From assembly GCA_033763695.1 (NCBI GenBank), contig JANRKB010000057.1:62001-126000 (forward strand): a DNA stretch of 64,000 nt, written 5' to 3'. The notes beneath the pieces are model-generated. The model searched no databases. It had not been told where the DNA came from and saw only the letters and a list, made by a program, of their open reading frames with translations. Both the position numbers and the translations under genes were made by a program. The stretch is from JANRKB01 sp033763695 (GTDB lineage Bacteria; Planctomycetota; Phycisphaerae; Phycisphaerales; UBA1924). Shown here piece by piece: positions 26,259 through 34,157 of this stretch (position 1 is the stretch's first letter; each line of letters opens with the position of its first letter).

Positions 26259-27083
26259 ATGACAAGTGAACACTCCATGCTGAACACAGCGACCACGCAC
26301 ACCCGCGCGAGCACCTTCGCCGCGCGGCTGATGCTGGTGCTCGGGGCGTGTGTGCCGCTCGTGCTTGCCGCGTGCAAGAGCGAGCCCAAGCTCACGCCGC
26401 CGCCTGCGGTTGTCGCTCCGTATGACGCAGCACGCGGCGAGGCACTGTGGGCCGTCGCGCCGCTGCGAAACGAGAGCGGCACAACCCACGCCGACGCGCT
26501 GGCGATCAGTGATCAACTGGTCGCCGCCGCAGAGGAAGTGCAGGGCGTGCGCTGCGTGCCGCTGAATCGCAGCATCGAAGCGATGCGTGCGCTCAAGATG
26601 GCGCAGGTGCAGACGCCCGAAGATGCGATGCTGCTCGCCGAAACGCTCGGCGCACAAGGCATTCTGATTGGCTCGATCACCGCGTACGACCCGTACACCC
26701 CTTCGATCGGTCTGTCGGTCGCTCTTGCGATTCGTCCGGGCTCATTGCAGCCCACCGGCGAAACCCGCGGCATCGACAGCCGCGCCGTCACGAGCCAGAC
26801 CCGCGACAACGCGACGACAAGCAACTTCGGCGGGCGGCCCGCGTCGGCGACCTCGCAAAACTACGACGGCAAGAACCACCAGGTGCTCGCCGACGTGAAG
26901 GCGTATGCGACCGGGCGACACGAAGAGCCGACCGCACTGGGTTGGCAGCGGTATGTGAAGAGCATGGAGTTGTTCACGGAGTTCGCGACGCACGATGTCG
27001 TGCGCCGGCTGATTGAACAGGAACGTGTGCGTCTGGGCAAACCTGCTCTGACGCCCGAGGCGGGTGGAACTTCGCCGCGGTAA
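26259..27083 (+). CDS. Predicted lipoprotein of unknown function
   Basis: Signal sequence with lipobox V-L-A-A-C (cysteine near residue 39), then a 235-residue periplasmic part. The core LWAVAPLRNESGTTHADALA and LLAETLGAQGILIGSITAYD resemble the alpha/beta fold of lipoproteins such as LpoB or CsgG-type N-domains, but this is a resemblance of pattern only. AGGA lies before the ATG at 26259. It follows the TolB-like lipoprotein by 140 bases on the same strand; an 8-bp perfect hairpin (CGCGTGCG/CGCACGCG) without T-run lies between. Confidence 0.68.
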   Translation: MTSEHSMLNTATTHTRASTFAARLMLVLGACVPLVLAACKSEPKLTPPPAVVAPYDAARGEALWAVAPLRNESGTTHADALAISDQLVAAAEEVQGVRCVPLNRSIEAMRALKMAQVQTPEDAMLLAETLGAQGILIGSITAYDPYTPSIGLSVALAIRPGSLQPTGETRGIDSRAVTSQTRDNATTSNFGGRPASATSQNYDGKNHQVLADVKAYATGRHEEPTALGWQRYVKSMELFTEFATHDVVRRLIEQERVRLGKPALTPEAGGTSPR

Positions 27084-27172
27084 CTCGATGGGTGTGGTCA
27101 GTCGTCTGCCGGCGGAGATCGGCGGGAACACAGGGACGTGTTTGTTCGAACGTTGCTTGAGGAGTGCCTGCG

Positions 27173-28213
27173 ATGTCTTGCCTGCCGATCACCGACATGT
27201 TCACGACGTATCTGGGCGACGAGCGGCACTTCAGCCCCTACACGGCGCGCTGCTACGGCGCTGACCTGCGCCAGTTCGTCGAGTTCCTCGTCGATGAGTT
27301 CAACATCGACCCCGACCTCGACACCGAGCGTGCCTACGTCGAGCGCCTCGCCGCCAAGCCGCGCACCACCGCGAGCGTCAACGACAATCCGGTCGCGGGC
27401 AGTCTGCCCCCCACCACCGTCACGCAGGCGATCTGCCAGGCGGGCGCGGACCTGATCCGTCAGTTCCTGGCGCACCTCGCCGACCAGCAATATTCCGCCG
27501 CGACCATGGCGCGCAAGATCGCCACGCTGCGTTCGTTCTACAAGTGGGCGGATCGTCGCGGCTTGTCCGCGGGCAATCCGATGACGCTGATCCGCACGCC
27601 GCGCCAGGGCAAGCGACTGCCCAAGGCGATCACGATCGAACAGATCGAGAAGTTGCTCAGCGCACCCGACGAGCGCGACGTGCTCGGCCGCCGCGATCGC
27701 GCGATGCTCGAGACGCTGTACTCCACAGGTCTGCGCGTCAGCGAGCTCATCGGGCTGGACCTTGAAGACCTCGACCTGGCCAACGAATCGCTGCACGTCC
27801 GCGGCAAGGGCAAGAAGGAACGCATCGTTCCGCTCGGCAGCCACGCCATCGCTTCGATCAACTCGTATGCCGAGATGCTGCGCGGCGATGCCAAGTTCGC
27901 GCCGCTGTGGGGCGAGGATCGCAAGACCCGTCCGCTGTTCCTGAACAAGCACGGCGGTCGACTCAGCAGCCGCAGCGTTCGCCGCAAGCTGGACAAGTAC
28001 CTCAAGGCCGCGGGCCTTGATCCGACGATCAGCCCGCACACGCTGCGTCACAGCTTCGCGACGCACCTCTTGGACAACGGCGCGGATCTGCGCAGCGTGC
28101 AGGAACTGCTGGGCCACCAGTCGCTGAGCACGACGCAGGTGTACACGCACCTGTCGACGCAGCGGATGCAGGACGCGTACAACAAGGCGCATCCCAGGGC
28201 GCAGGCGTCGTAA
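27173..28213 (+). CDS. xerD: Tyrosine recombinase, XerC/XerD type
   Basis: Site-specific recombinase, most likely for chromosome dimer resolution. The N-terminal SAM-like DNA-binding domain (residues 1-130) starts with YLGDERHFSPYTARCYGADL; it carries an extra loop around residues 50-80 compared with E. coli Xer proteins. The catalytic domain shows all residues: R in STGLRVSEL, K in GKGKKERIVPL, H-x-x-R in SPHTLRHSFATHLL, H/W position in ELLGHQSLSTTQ and the nucleophile Y in VYTHLS. 346 residues. ATG at 27173 has GAGGAG eight bases before. XerC and XerD cannot be told apart here. Confidence 0.88.
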   Translation: MSCLPITDMFTTYLGDERHFSPYTARCYGADLRQFVEFLVDEFNIDPDLDTERAYVERLAAKPRTTASVNDNPVAGSLPPTTVTQAICQAGADLIRQFLAHLADQQYSAATMARKIATLRSFYKWADRRGLSAGNPMTLIRTPRQGKRLPKAITIEQIEKLLSAPDERDVLGRRDRAMLETLYSTGLRVSELIGLDLEDLDLANESLHVRGKGKKERIVPLGSHAIASINSYAEMLRGDAKFAPLWGEDRKTRPLFLNKHGGRLSSRSVRRKLDKYLKAAGLDPTISPHTLRHSFATHLLDNGADLRSVQELLGHQSLSTTQVYTHLSTQRMQDAYNKAHPRAQAS

Positions 28214-28278
28214 GGCGAAGGCCGTGCCGCGAACGCGATTCACGCGGCGAGAGATGGGAACATTTGATTGCTCAATGC

Positions 28279-28303
28279 AACACCCTCGCGAGAGGGTGTT
28301 TTT
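28279..28303 (+). terminator. Terminator after the recombinase gene
   Basis: AACACCCTC (28279-28287), GCGA tetraloop, GAGGGTGTT (28292-28300), then TTT. It lies between two convergent genes and may serve both. Confidence 0.88.
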
Positions 28304-28347
28304 GTTCTGGTCATGCTCTGGCTCGTGGCAGCGGTGCTGCCGAAGTT

Positions 28348-30369
28348 TCACGCAAGCACGGTCACACCGAGTCCTCGCAGATACTCAAACGTCCCGTCGT
28401 AGATTGACGGATCTCGCGTGGGATCCATCGCGTTTCCTTTGGGAACCACGATCACCATGCCTTGCCGCGCTCGCGTAAGCAGCACTCGATAGGCATTCTT
28501 GAGGTAGGACTGACGCTCGACCTTATGGATGCGTTGCCAACTGTCGCCGCGAAACGCCCAATGCTCCCAACACGTGCCGGCGAACCGAAGATCCCCGTCC
28601 CACACGACGCATGCCCAGTCGAGCTCCAGTCCCTGAACGTGAAACTCAGTTGCCGCATCTTCCAGGTAGAACGAACTTCGCACGTCCTCTCGCGGGTGCA
28701 AGAACCAGTGCACCGGGTCGATGTCGACGCGAACATCAATCGCCTCAGGCTTGAGTCGCTGGGCTTGTGAGGACACGACCATGCCGAACCGTTCGCTGCC
28801 GCGTGCACGGCTGCGAAGCCATGCTTTCGCAGAGGCGATATCCCGCGTTAAGACAATCGGATATCGCTCTCGGATGCTTATCCATGCCTCGCGTGCTGCA
28901 TCGCGATCCACATCCAGGATCGCCTTGACCCACGCTGACACATGCTCAGCTCGGAACGATCGCATAGACACGGAAAGATGCAAGCTTTCGTGGGTCTGCA
29001 CGTGCGTGTGACCTTGGAGCAACTGAAGCGTGGCTCCCGCCTCGTATTCCGAGTCTCGAAGGTTTGGCGACAGATGAACGCGCCAGTGCGGATAGTCGGC
29101 CCGCACCGCGCGAAGCCACTCGCCGATGCCCGCCTCTCCAGTATTGATCTCTTGCCCACCGCCCACAAGGCAAACGATCACGGCCCAATCCGCATGGCGG
29201 TCCATGCACGAAATCAAGAACGCGGGCTCGGACATCGAGAAGTTTGGGTGCTTCTTCTTGCTCCTCATGAACTTCTCTGTCTGCTCACGATTCCACGCCC
29301 GCTGCGCCTCGTCAAACAAAGCGACGTGCTCGATCGGCGGCTTCGTTCCATCGCGAATGCACTCATCACGAAAGTGGTGTACATTCTGAATGAAAGCCTT
29401 CACCTCACTTCGGGCCGACCCAATTCTGACCACCTTTCCAGCGTCTTTTCCTCTCGCGACCTTATCGCGTGCGAGTGCCTCGCAAAGGATCGCGACCAGC
29501 GGTCCGTTGCCGGATAGGAACACGCTGTAGAGATCGCTTGCATTGTCTATGTGCTTGGTTGCGATATCCAGGCCAACCAGGGTCTTCCCAGCGCCCGGTA
29601 CGCCGGTGACAAAGCAGATTGCCTTGTGTCGACCGTCTCGGGCGTCACGGATGACCTGCTCGATGGTGCCAGAGGTCTGCGTGAGATTGATCGCCTCGGC
29701 TTCTCGCCGCGAAATCTCCTCGACCTTGTGGCCGCCGTATAACGCCATCGCGGCCTCAATGATGGTTGGCGTTGGCTTGTAGCTTCCCTTCGCCCATTCG
29801 ACGGCGTCGATCGTCGAGCCCGCGTGCCAATCAAGCACCGTTCGCATCAGGTTCGGAAGAGTCGCTACGTTCGCTCGCAGCGGCCGCACCACACCGTCTC
29901 GATCCGATTCGATCACCGCTTGCAAGCCAGCGTCTGACGCATGAGTGGCGACCACAATCGGGATGATCGTGGCCGCGTGACTCGTGCTGTGAAAATTCTT
30001 GAGGTCTAGCGCGTAATCCCACGCCTGCGTCACGGCATCGGCTGTGAATGCGGTCTCACCAACCTTGAACTCGAGCACAAACACGACGCCGCCCGCGACG
30101 ACCAACACGTCGATCCGCTTCCCCATTCGCGGGACCGCAAACTCGAAAGCAACCAACCCGCCGCTGTCCCAGTGAGCGAGCGCCGCTCGCATCGCCTTTA
30201 TCTGTCCATGCCACGCATCTCGCTGTGCGGGTTCGATCGCGAACGACGATGCATTTGCAAGCGAAGCAACGATCGTGTCGTCATGATGTGACAGGAACTC
30301 CCCAACGGTTGCCGCGTAATACGCCCGTTGGCCGAGCAAGGGCGGAGTTGCGTTTGACACAGGTACCAT
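28348..30369 (-). CDS. Nuclease-helicase fusion, DUF2075/schlafen-like ATPase
   Basis: 673 residues. The N-terminal 200 residues contain a PD-(D/E)xK-like core, IDVLVVAGGVVFVLEFKVGE (about 87-106), suggesting a nuclease domain. From about residue 245 comes a superfamily 1-like ATPase of the DUF2075 type: Walker A FVTGVPGAGKTL (near 248), Walker B HVALFDEAQRAW (near 343), a sensor-like segment VCLVGGGQEINTGEAGI, and late motifs VQGLELDWACVVWDGD and YRVLLTRARQGMVIVVP (motifs V/VI). Relatives occur as single genes or in defence islands; the substrate may be DNA or RNA. No Shine-Dalgarno; TATTCT lies eight bases before the ATG. The sequence is less G+C-rich than its neighbours by eye. Confidence 0.82.
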   Translation of the reverse strand: MVPVSNATPPLLGQRAYYAATVGEFLSHHDDTIVASLANASSFAIEPAQRDAWHGQIKAMRAALAHWDSGGLVAFEFAVPRMGKRIDVLVVAGGVVFVLEFKVGETAFTADAVTQAWDYALDLKNFHSTSHAATIIPIVVATHASDAGLQAVIESDRDGVVRPLRANVATLPNLMRTVLDWHAGSTIDAVEWAKGSYKPTPTIIEAAMALYGGHKVEEISRREAEAINLTQTSGTIEQVIRDARDGRHKAICFVTGVPGAGKTLVGLDIATKHIDNASDLYSVFLSGNGPLVAILCEALARDKVARGKDAGKVVRIGSARSEVKAFIQNVHHFRDECIRDGTKPPIEHVALFDEAQRAWNREQTEKFMRSKKKHPNFSMSEPAFLISCMDRHADWAVIVCLVGGGQEINTGEAGIGEWLRAVRADYPHWRVHLSPNLRDSEYEAGATLQLLQGHTHVQTHESLHLSVSMRSFRAEHVSAWVKAILDVDRDAAREAWISIRERYPIVLTRDIASAKAWLRSRARGSERFGMVVSSQAQRLKPEAIDVRVDIDPVHWFLHPREDVRSSFYLEDAATEFHVQGLELDWACVVWDGDLRFAGTCWEHWAFRGDSWQRIHKVERQSYLKNAYRVLLTRARQGMVIVVPKGNAMDPTRDPSIYDGTFEYLRGLGVTVLA

Positions 30370-30427
30370 GCTCTCGCAGAATACCCACTGGAAAGATTCT
30401 TGTTACGCCCCAATCGAATCAGTCACC

Positions 30428-30775
30428 ATGTCACCACTTGACCTCGCGTCTGTCGCTGTCAATGCAGCTGGAATCACCGATGAATTTTGCATTCACCGGC
30501 TTGCCGACGATGGTGGAGAAGCACGTCTTGAATGGCTGACCCTTCATTTCGACGGCTGGTGCGGTCTTGTCGTCCAAGTCGCCCACGCCGGCGAGTTGAT
30601 GGAACGGTTCCGCCAAACGCGCGGCGTGAAAGCGACATGGGGTGGCGAACTGCCGCACCTGTACGACGTCTGGGATGCCATCGCCGCGGGACTCTGGGAT
30701 CATCTTGGCTCGAAGCCCATCGATGCGATTGTCGATGGAGCGTTCCATGAGGCACTCAGTCCCACAGTCGCATAG
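30428..30775 (+). CDS. Small protein of unknown function, 115 aa, divergent from the helicase
   Basis: Starts 58 bases from the divergent nuclease-helicase. Sequence is acidic, with aromatic-rich strands (RLEWLTLHFDGWCGLVVQVA) followed by a helical end, and no signal peptide or membrane segment. No family recognised. The ATG at 30428 has no clear ribosome-binding site. Tight divergent spacing suggests shared regulation with the helicase gene. Confidence 0.55.
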   Translation: MSPLDLASVAVNAAGITDEFCIHRLADDGGEARLEWLTLHFDGWCGLVVQVAHAGELMERFRQTRGVKATWGGELPHLYDVWDAIAAGLWDHLGSKPIDAIVDGAFHEALSPTVA

Positions 30776-30822
30776 CAACCCGCGTCACTCAGACACGCCA
30801 GATCACCGGGAACCACAAAACT

Positions 30823-30852
30823 GAACCAGCCTCCATCGCTGGAGGCCGGTTC
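30823..30852 (-). terminator. Hairpin between convergent genes, T-run on the minus side
   Basis: GAACCAGCCTCC (30823-30834) pairs with GGAGGCCGGTTC (30841-30852) with one wobble. Read on the minus strand it is followed by AGTTTTG, so it would stop transcription from the PEP-CTERM-like gene at 31028; it could also act on the plus strand. Confidence 0.65.
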
Positions 30853-30990
30853 ATCCTCGGGCCCGGAATGTCACCCGGTTGGCCTCGCGTACAACGAGCG
30901 AGGGCGGGGTGAAGGTTGGCGGTGTGCCGTGCGGGGCGAGGGGTGTTTGGTTGTCGCCGCGGCTGAACGACGCGACGTCGGATCGCTGAA

Positions 30991-31007
30991 TGATCACTCT
31001 GTGATCA
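30991..31007. repeat. Palindrome TGATCAC-tct-GTGATCA
   Basis: Perfect 7-bp inverted repeat with three-base centre, followed by another TGATCA at 31013. It lies just after the stop of the minus-strand gene at 31028. It could be a protein-binding site or a small hairpin; no T-run follows. Confidence 0.5.
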
Positions 31008-31027
31008 CAGGTTGATCATCGTTCGAT

Positions 31028-31699
31028 TCACCGACGGCGGCGCTTCATCGTGAGGCCGCCGAGGCCGAGCAGCGCGAGCGAGCCGGGGGCGGGGATGATC
31101 TCGCCGCTGGACTGCATGCTGACTTCGCGGAAGTCGCTGTCAAAGAAGCCCGCGCCCGACGCGATGGTGACGTTCACGACGGCGCCTTCGAGCGGCTGGC
31201 CGTCGAAGTTCATGCTGAACGCGCCTTGCGAGCCGTTGAACATGCCGTCGCCGCTGGTGTTGGTGAAGAGGACGTTGGAGAGCCCGCCGTTGAAGTGGAT
31301 GGAGTCGGGCCCGCCGATGCCGCCGATCCACAAGCCGAAGATGTCGGCGGTGAGGGTGTCGCCGTTGAAGTCGGTGATGGTGACCGAGCCTGCGCCGAAG
31401 GCGAGCGAGCCGGACTTGCCGGTGACGCTGAGATTCATGCGGAAGTCGAGCTGGCCACGATTGTCGAGCGACATGAAGCCCGTGTCATACGTCGCGGTCG
31501 CGTCGGGAACGGCCAGTCGGGTCACATCGCCGCCAGTGTGGATGAGGCCGTTGTCGCCAGCGACGGCGGACATCATGCCGGTGGTGCCGTTGTACGACGC
31601 GTGCAGATCGGTGAAGCCCCACGAGGCGATGACATCGGCCTGAGCGACCGCAGCGCCCGCGGCAACCACAACAGCAGCAATGAGTTTGACGCTCTTCAT
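31028..31699 (-). CDS. PEP-CTERM-like secreted protein, paralogue A
   Basis: 223 residues. Signal peptide of about 22 residues (MKSVKLIAAVVVAAGAAVAQ), beta-rich G/D/S/N-rich body, and C-terminal sorting tail IPAPGSLALLGLGGL followed by K-R-R-R-R. It is clearly homologous over its whole length to the gene at 32114-32779: both share GFTDL near the N-terminus, TGGDVxRL, GAGxxTITDxNGDT, GLW, FNGxLSN and SGDGxFxG. ATG at 31699 has GAGGAG upstream. Expected to be exported and then processed by an exosortase/archaeosortase-type enzyme at the cell surface. Function unknown. Confidence 0.82.
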   Translation of the reverse strand: MKSVKLIAAVVVAAGAAVAQADVIASWGFTDLHASYNGTTGMMSAVAGDNGLIHTGGDVTRLAVPDATATYDTGFMSLDNRGQLDFRMNLSVTGKSGSLAFGAGSVTITDFNGDTLTADIFGLWIGGIGGPDSIHFNGGLSNVLFTNTSGDGMFNGSQGAFSMNFDGQPLEGAVVNVTIASGAGFFDSDFREVSMQSSGEIIPAPGSLALLGLGGLTMKRRRR

Positions 31700-32113
31700 G
31701 GACTCTCTCTCCTCTGACGGCCGCGCCCGGTCGGCCGTGTGATGTGACACGCGATGTGGTGCATGAGCGCGGCACGCTGGCCGCGTGCTTCACCATGCCA
31801 CAGGGAGAGGAGAAGGAAAGCTCGCGGGCGTTTCACGGGGCGTGATCGCACGCGTCAGGCTGCACAGGCGATAAAGCTGGCACAGGTGTCAGCGGCAGGC
31901 GTGCAGTTCACGGACGAAGTGCCGCGCGGGTCGCGTTCTGGAGCCGTGGCACGGGTCAGGACAAGCGTGCGAGGTTAGGTGTAGGGAAAAGTGAAACACC
32001 CCGGTGTGGAGCCGGGGTGTTTCGAGGAGACTGAGATCAATCTTTGCTGGCCGCGTGTGGGAGGGTCCAGTTCTCACACACGACCGGATCGACCGAGTCG
32101 TTTTCGAGAAGGC
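31700..32113. other. 414-base spacer between tandem PEP-CTERM-like genes
   Basis: Holds the terminator of the upstream paralogue (31993-32023) and presumably the promoter of the downstream one. No gene, repeat or clear promoter boxes were found in the rest. Confidence 0.5.
31993..32023 (-). terminator. Terminator of PEP-CTERM-like paralogue B
   Basis: Perfect 12-bp stem, GAAACACCCCGG at 31993-32004 with its complement at 32012-32023, followed on the minus strand by ACTTTTCCC. About 90 bases after the stop at 32114. Confidence 0.82.
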
Positions 32114-32779
32114 TTAGCGACGACGACGGCCAGCCACGAGGCCGCCGAGGCCGAGCAGAGCGATGGCACCCGGGGTCGGGATGAGTTCGCCCGAGACCTG
32201 GGTGGAGACGTTGGCGAACGACGAGTTCAGGAAGCCGCCGCCGACGTTGATGTACAGCTGGACGAGCATGCCGTCGAAGGGCTGGCCCGACATGTTCATG
32301 CCGAACGAGCCGCCGGGGACGCCGTCGAAGGTGCCGTCACCGCTGTTGTTGGTGAGGACGGTGTTGCTGAGCGCGCCGTTGAAGAAGACCACGCCGCCGC
32401 CGCCGTACACCCACAGGCCGCTGATGGTGCCACCGATGGTGTCGCCGTTGCGGTCGGTAATGGTGAAGCCGCCAGCGCCGAGGGCGGTGGTGGCCGTCTT
32501 GTTGAAGACGTTGAGGTTCAGGTTGAAGTCCGCGAGCGTCCCGAGGCCCTTGAAGCCCGAGATGAACGAAGCGGTGCCACCGGGAACGGTGAGGCGAGAA
32601 ACGTCGCCGCCGGTCTTGAGCGCGCCCGCGTTGACCGCGTTGGCGCTGAAGATCTTGGTGCCGGCGTTGTAGCCACCAGCCAAGTCGGTGAAACCGAAGC
32701 TCAGCACGGCAGCGGCCGACGACACGGATGCCGTAGCACCCGCAACAGCCAGCACGGCAAACAAAGTCACGTTCTTCAT
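32114..32779 (-). CDS. PEP-CTERM-like secreted protein, paralogue B
   Basis: 221 residues; signal peptide MKNVTLFAVLAVAGATASVS with cleavage near S-S-A-A-A, homologous body as in the gene at 31028-31699, and tail LIPTPGAIALLGLGGL with R-R-R-R. The sorting motif is P-T-P-G here and P-A-P-G in its partner. GGGAG lies about ten bases before the ATG at 32779. Separate terminators after each copy indicate the two genes are transcribed independently. Function unknown. Confidence 0.82.
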   Translation of the reverse strand: MKNVTLFAVLAVAGATASVSSAAAVLSFGFTDLAGGYNAGTKIFSANAVNAGALKTGGDVSRLTVPGGTASFISGFKGLGTLADFNLNLNVFNKTATTALGAGGFTITDRNGDTIGGTISGLWVYGGGGVVFFNGALSNTVLTNNSGDGTFDGVPGGSFGMNMSGQPFDGMLVQLYINVGGGFLNSSFANVSTQVSGELIPTPGAIALLGLGGLVAGRRRR

Positions 32780-33001
32780 GAGTCTCGTCTCCCTCTCTTG
32801 CGGCACCACGGCCGCTCTCTCTCACTACCTCCTACCCAGCAGCCGCTCTCTCCAGTGCGGATGCAGTGCGGGCCTATGACCTCCCGCGTGGGCAGACACC
32901 GATTGTCGGCAGAATCTGCGAAAATGCAAGTCGATTGATGCCGGATTTGCAGTTTTTTTCGCCTCCGACACGATTCTGGATGCCACAATCCGCCACTTTC
33001 T

Positions 33002-33994
33002 CTACACAATCGCGCGTGTTGACGGATTTTGTTTGGACTGCACGGCCAGCGGCACGCCATCCGCACCATCGCACGACACTTCGAGGCGGCACGTGGTCTT
33101 GAGCATCTCGCCGGGTTTGAGGACGGCAGATCCGGTGCCCGGAACGCCGCGGGCCGCGAGATTCAGCGCGTCGTTCACCGCGGTTTGCGGCTCAATCGCG
33201 ACCGACGAGATCGGGGATGAACGATCGCGCGAGACGTGCGGGGCGAAGAAAACCAGGTGATTCATGTTCTGGGACGTGATCATCCGCATCGTCACGCCGC
33301 TCGCCGCCCAGCGCATCTCCGCGCGTCCGCCGAAGCCCGAGAGCACGGCATCGACGTGCGTGTCGGGCACCGGCGCCATGTTCGCCAGCGCGCGGGTGAG
33401 GTCCTCGGCGACGGGGCCACCAGTCGGACAGCCGTTGGCGAGCGGGTAGCGACCGCTTACAGAGGCTCGCACTTCGAGGATGTCGCGGTCGCTCCAGAGG
33501 CGACGCATGAAGTAGGGATGATGGCCGCAGGCGGCGGGGAAGGGTTCTTTGTCGGTGTTCATCACCGACAGATCCATCGAGAAGGCGTCGGGTGTCAAGG
33601 CGTATTCGACGCGGCAGCGGAAGCGCCACGGCCAGTTGTAGCCGCGGACGGACTCGCTATCGAACTCGAGAATGGCATGGGACTGCGTGTCTTCGAGAAT
33701 GCGCCACGCACGCTTGCGCACATCGCCATGCTGGGCCATGTTGTCGGTGGTGGTCGGGCGGAGTTGATACTCCTTGCCGTTCCATGTGAACTTCGCGCCG
33801 TTGATGCGGTTAACCCAGGGCGCCATGATGAACGACCCAAGCAGCGAGGCATTCATCTCGCCCGGTGCGGCACGACGCATGATGGGGTAGTAGTAGCCAC
33901 TGGGGCCTTGCATGGAGAAGTCGGCGATGCCAGCACCGACGTGCGCAAAGATGGTGGCCCGCAAGCGACCGGCGGAAAGATGGAGTTCGCTCAT
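33002..33994 (-). CDS. Aldose 1-epimerase family protein
   Basis: Galactose-mutarotase-like enzyme of 330 residues that would interconvert sugar anomers. Family marks: the early NRINGAKFTWNGKEYQL segment (beta-sandwich core), QHGDVRKRAW with the first catalytic-type histidine (near 89), CGHHPYF with the second (near 160), VDAVLSGF, and VAIEPQTAVND with the likely base glutamate (near 270). No signal peptide. The ATG has AGGAG upstream. It lies upstream and divergent of the SpoIIE-type gene; a connection to the glucan locus 5 kb away is possible but not shown. Confidence 0.85.
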   Translation of the reverse strand: MSELHLSAGRLRATIFAHVGAGIADFSMQGPSGYYYPIMRRAAPGEMNASLLGSFIMAPWVNRINGAKFTWNGKEYQLRPTTTDNMAQHGDVRKRAWRILEDTQSHAILEFDSESVRGYNWPWRFRCRVEYALTPDAFSMDLSVMNTDKEPFPAACGHHPYFMRRLWSDRDILEVRASVSGRYPLANGCPTGGPVAEDLTRALANMAPVPDTHVDAVLSGFGGRAEMRWAASGVTMRMITSQNMNHLVFFAPHVSRDRSSPISSVAIEPQTAVNDALNLAARGVPGTGSAVLKPGEMLKTTCRLEVSCDGADGVPLAVQSKQNPSTRAIV

Positions 33995-34144
33995 CGCACT
34001 GCTCCTAAACGCGGGGCGGCCTGCGCGAGTGCTTTCGCTTCAGCCAAGCGTGCCCCGGCGAAACATCGGCGTCTGTCGGTGTTCCTGACGAGGATGCCCC
34101 TGGCACCATGATCCGTCCGCGCAGGGAAAGATGCAAGCGTGATG

Positions 34145-34150
34145 TAGACT
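34145..34150 (+). promoter_or_regulatory. -10 element seven bases before ATG 34158 (possible leaderless promoter)
   Basis: TAGACT, seven bases, ATG. No Shine-Dalgarno sequence. Confidence 0.4.
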
Positions 34151-34157
34151 GCGGCAG

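Noticed and set aside
27173..28213. Tyrosine recombinase considered as integrase of a mobile element
   Set aside because: It resembles housekeeping XerC/D, no tRNA or att repeats flank it, and no phage or plasmid genes follow.
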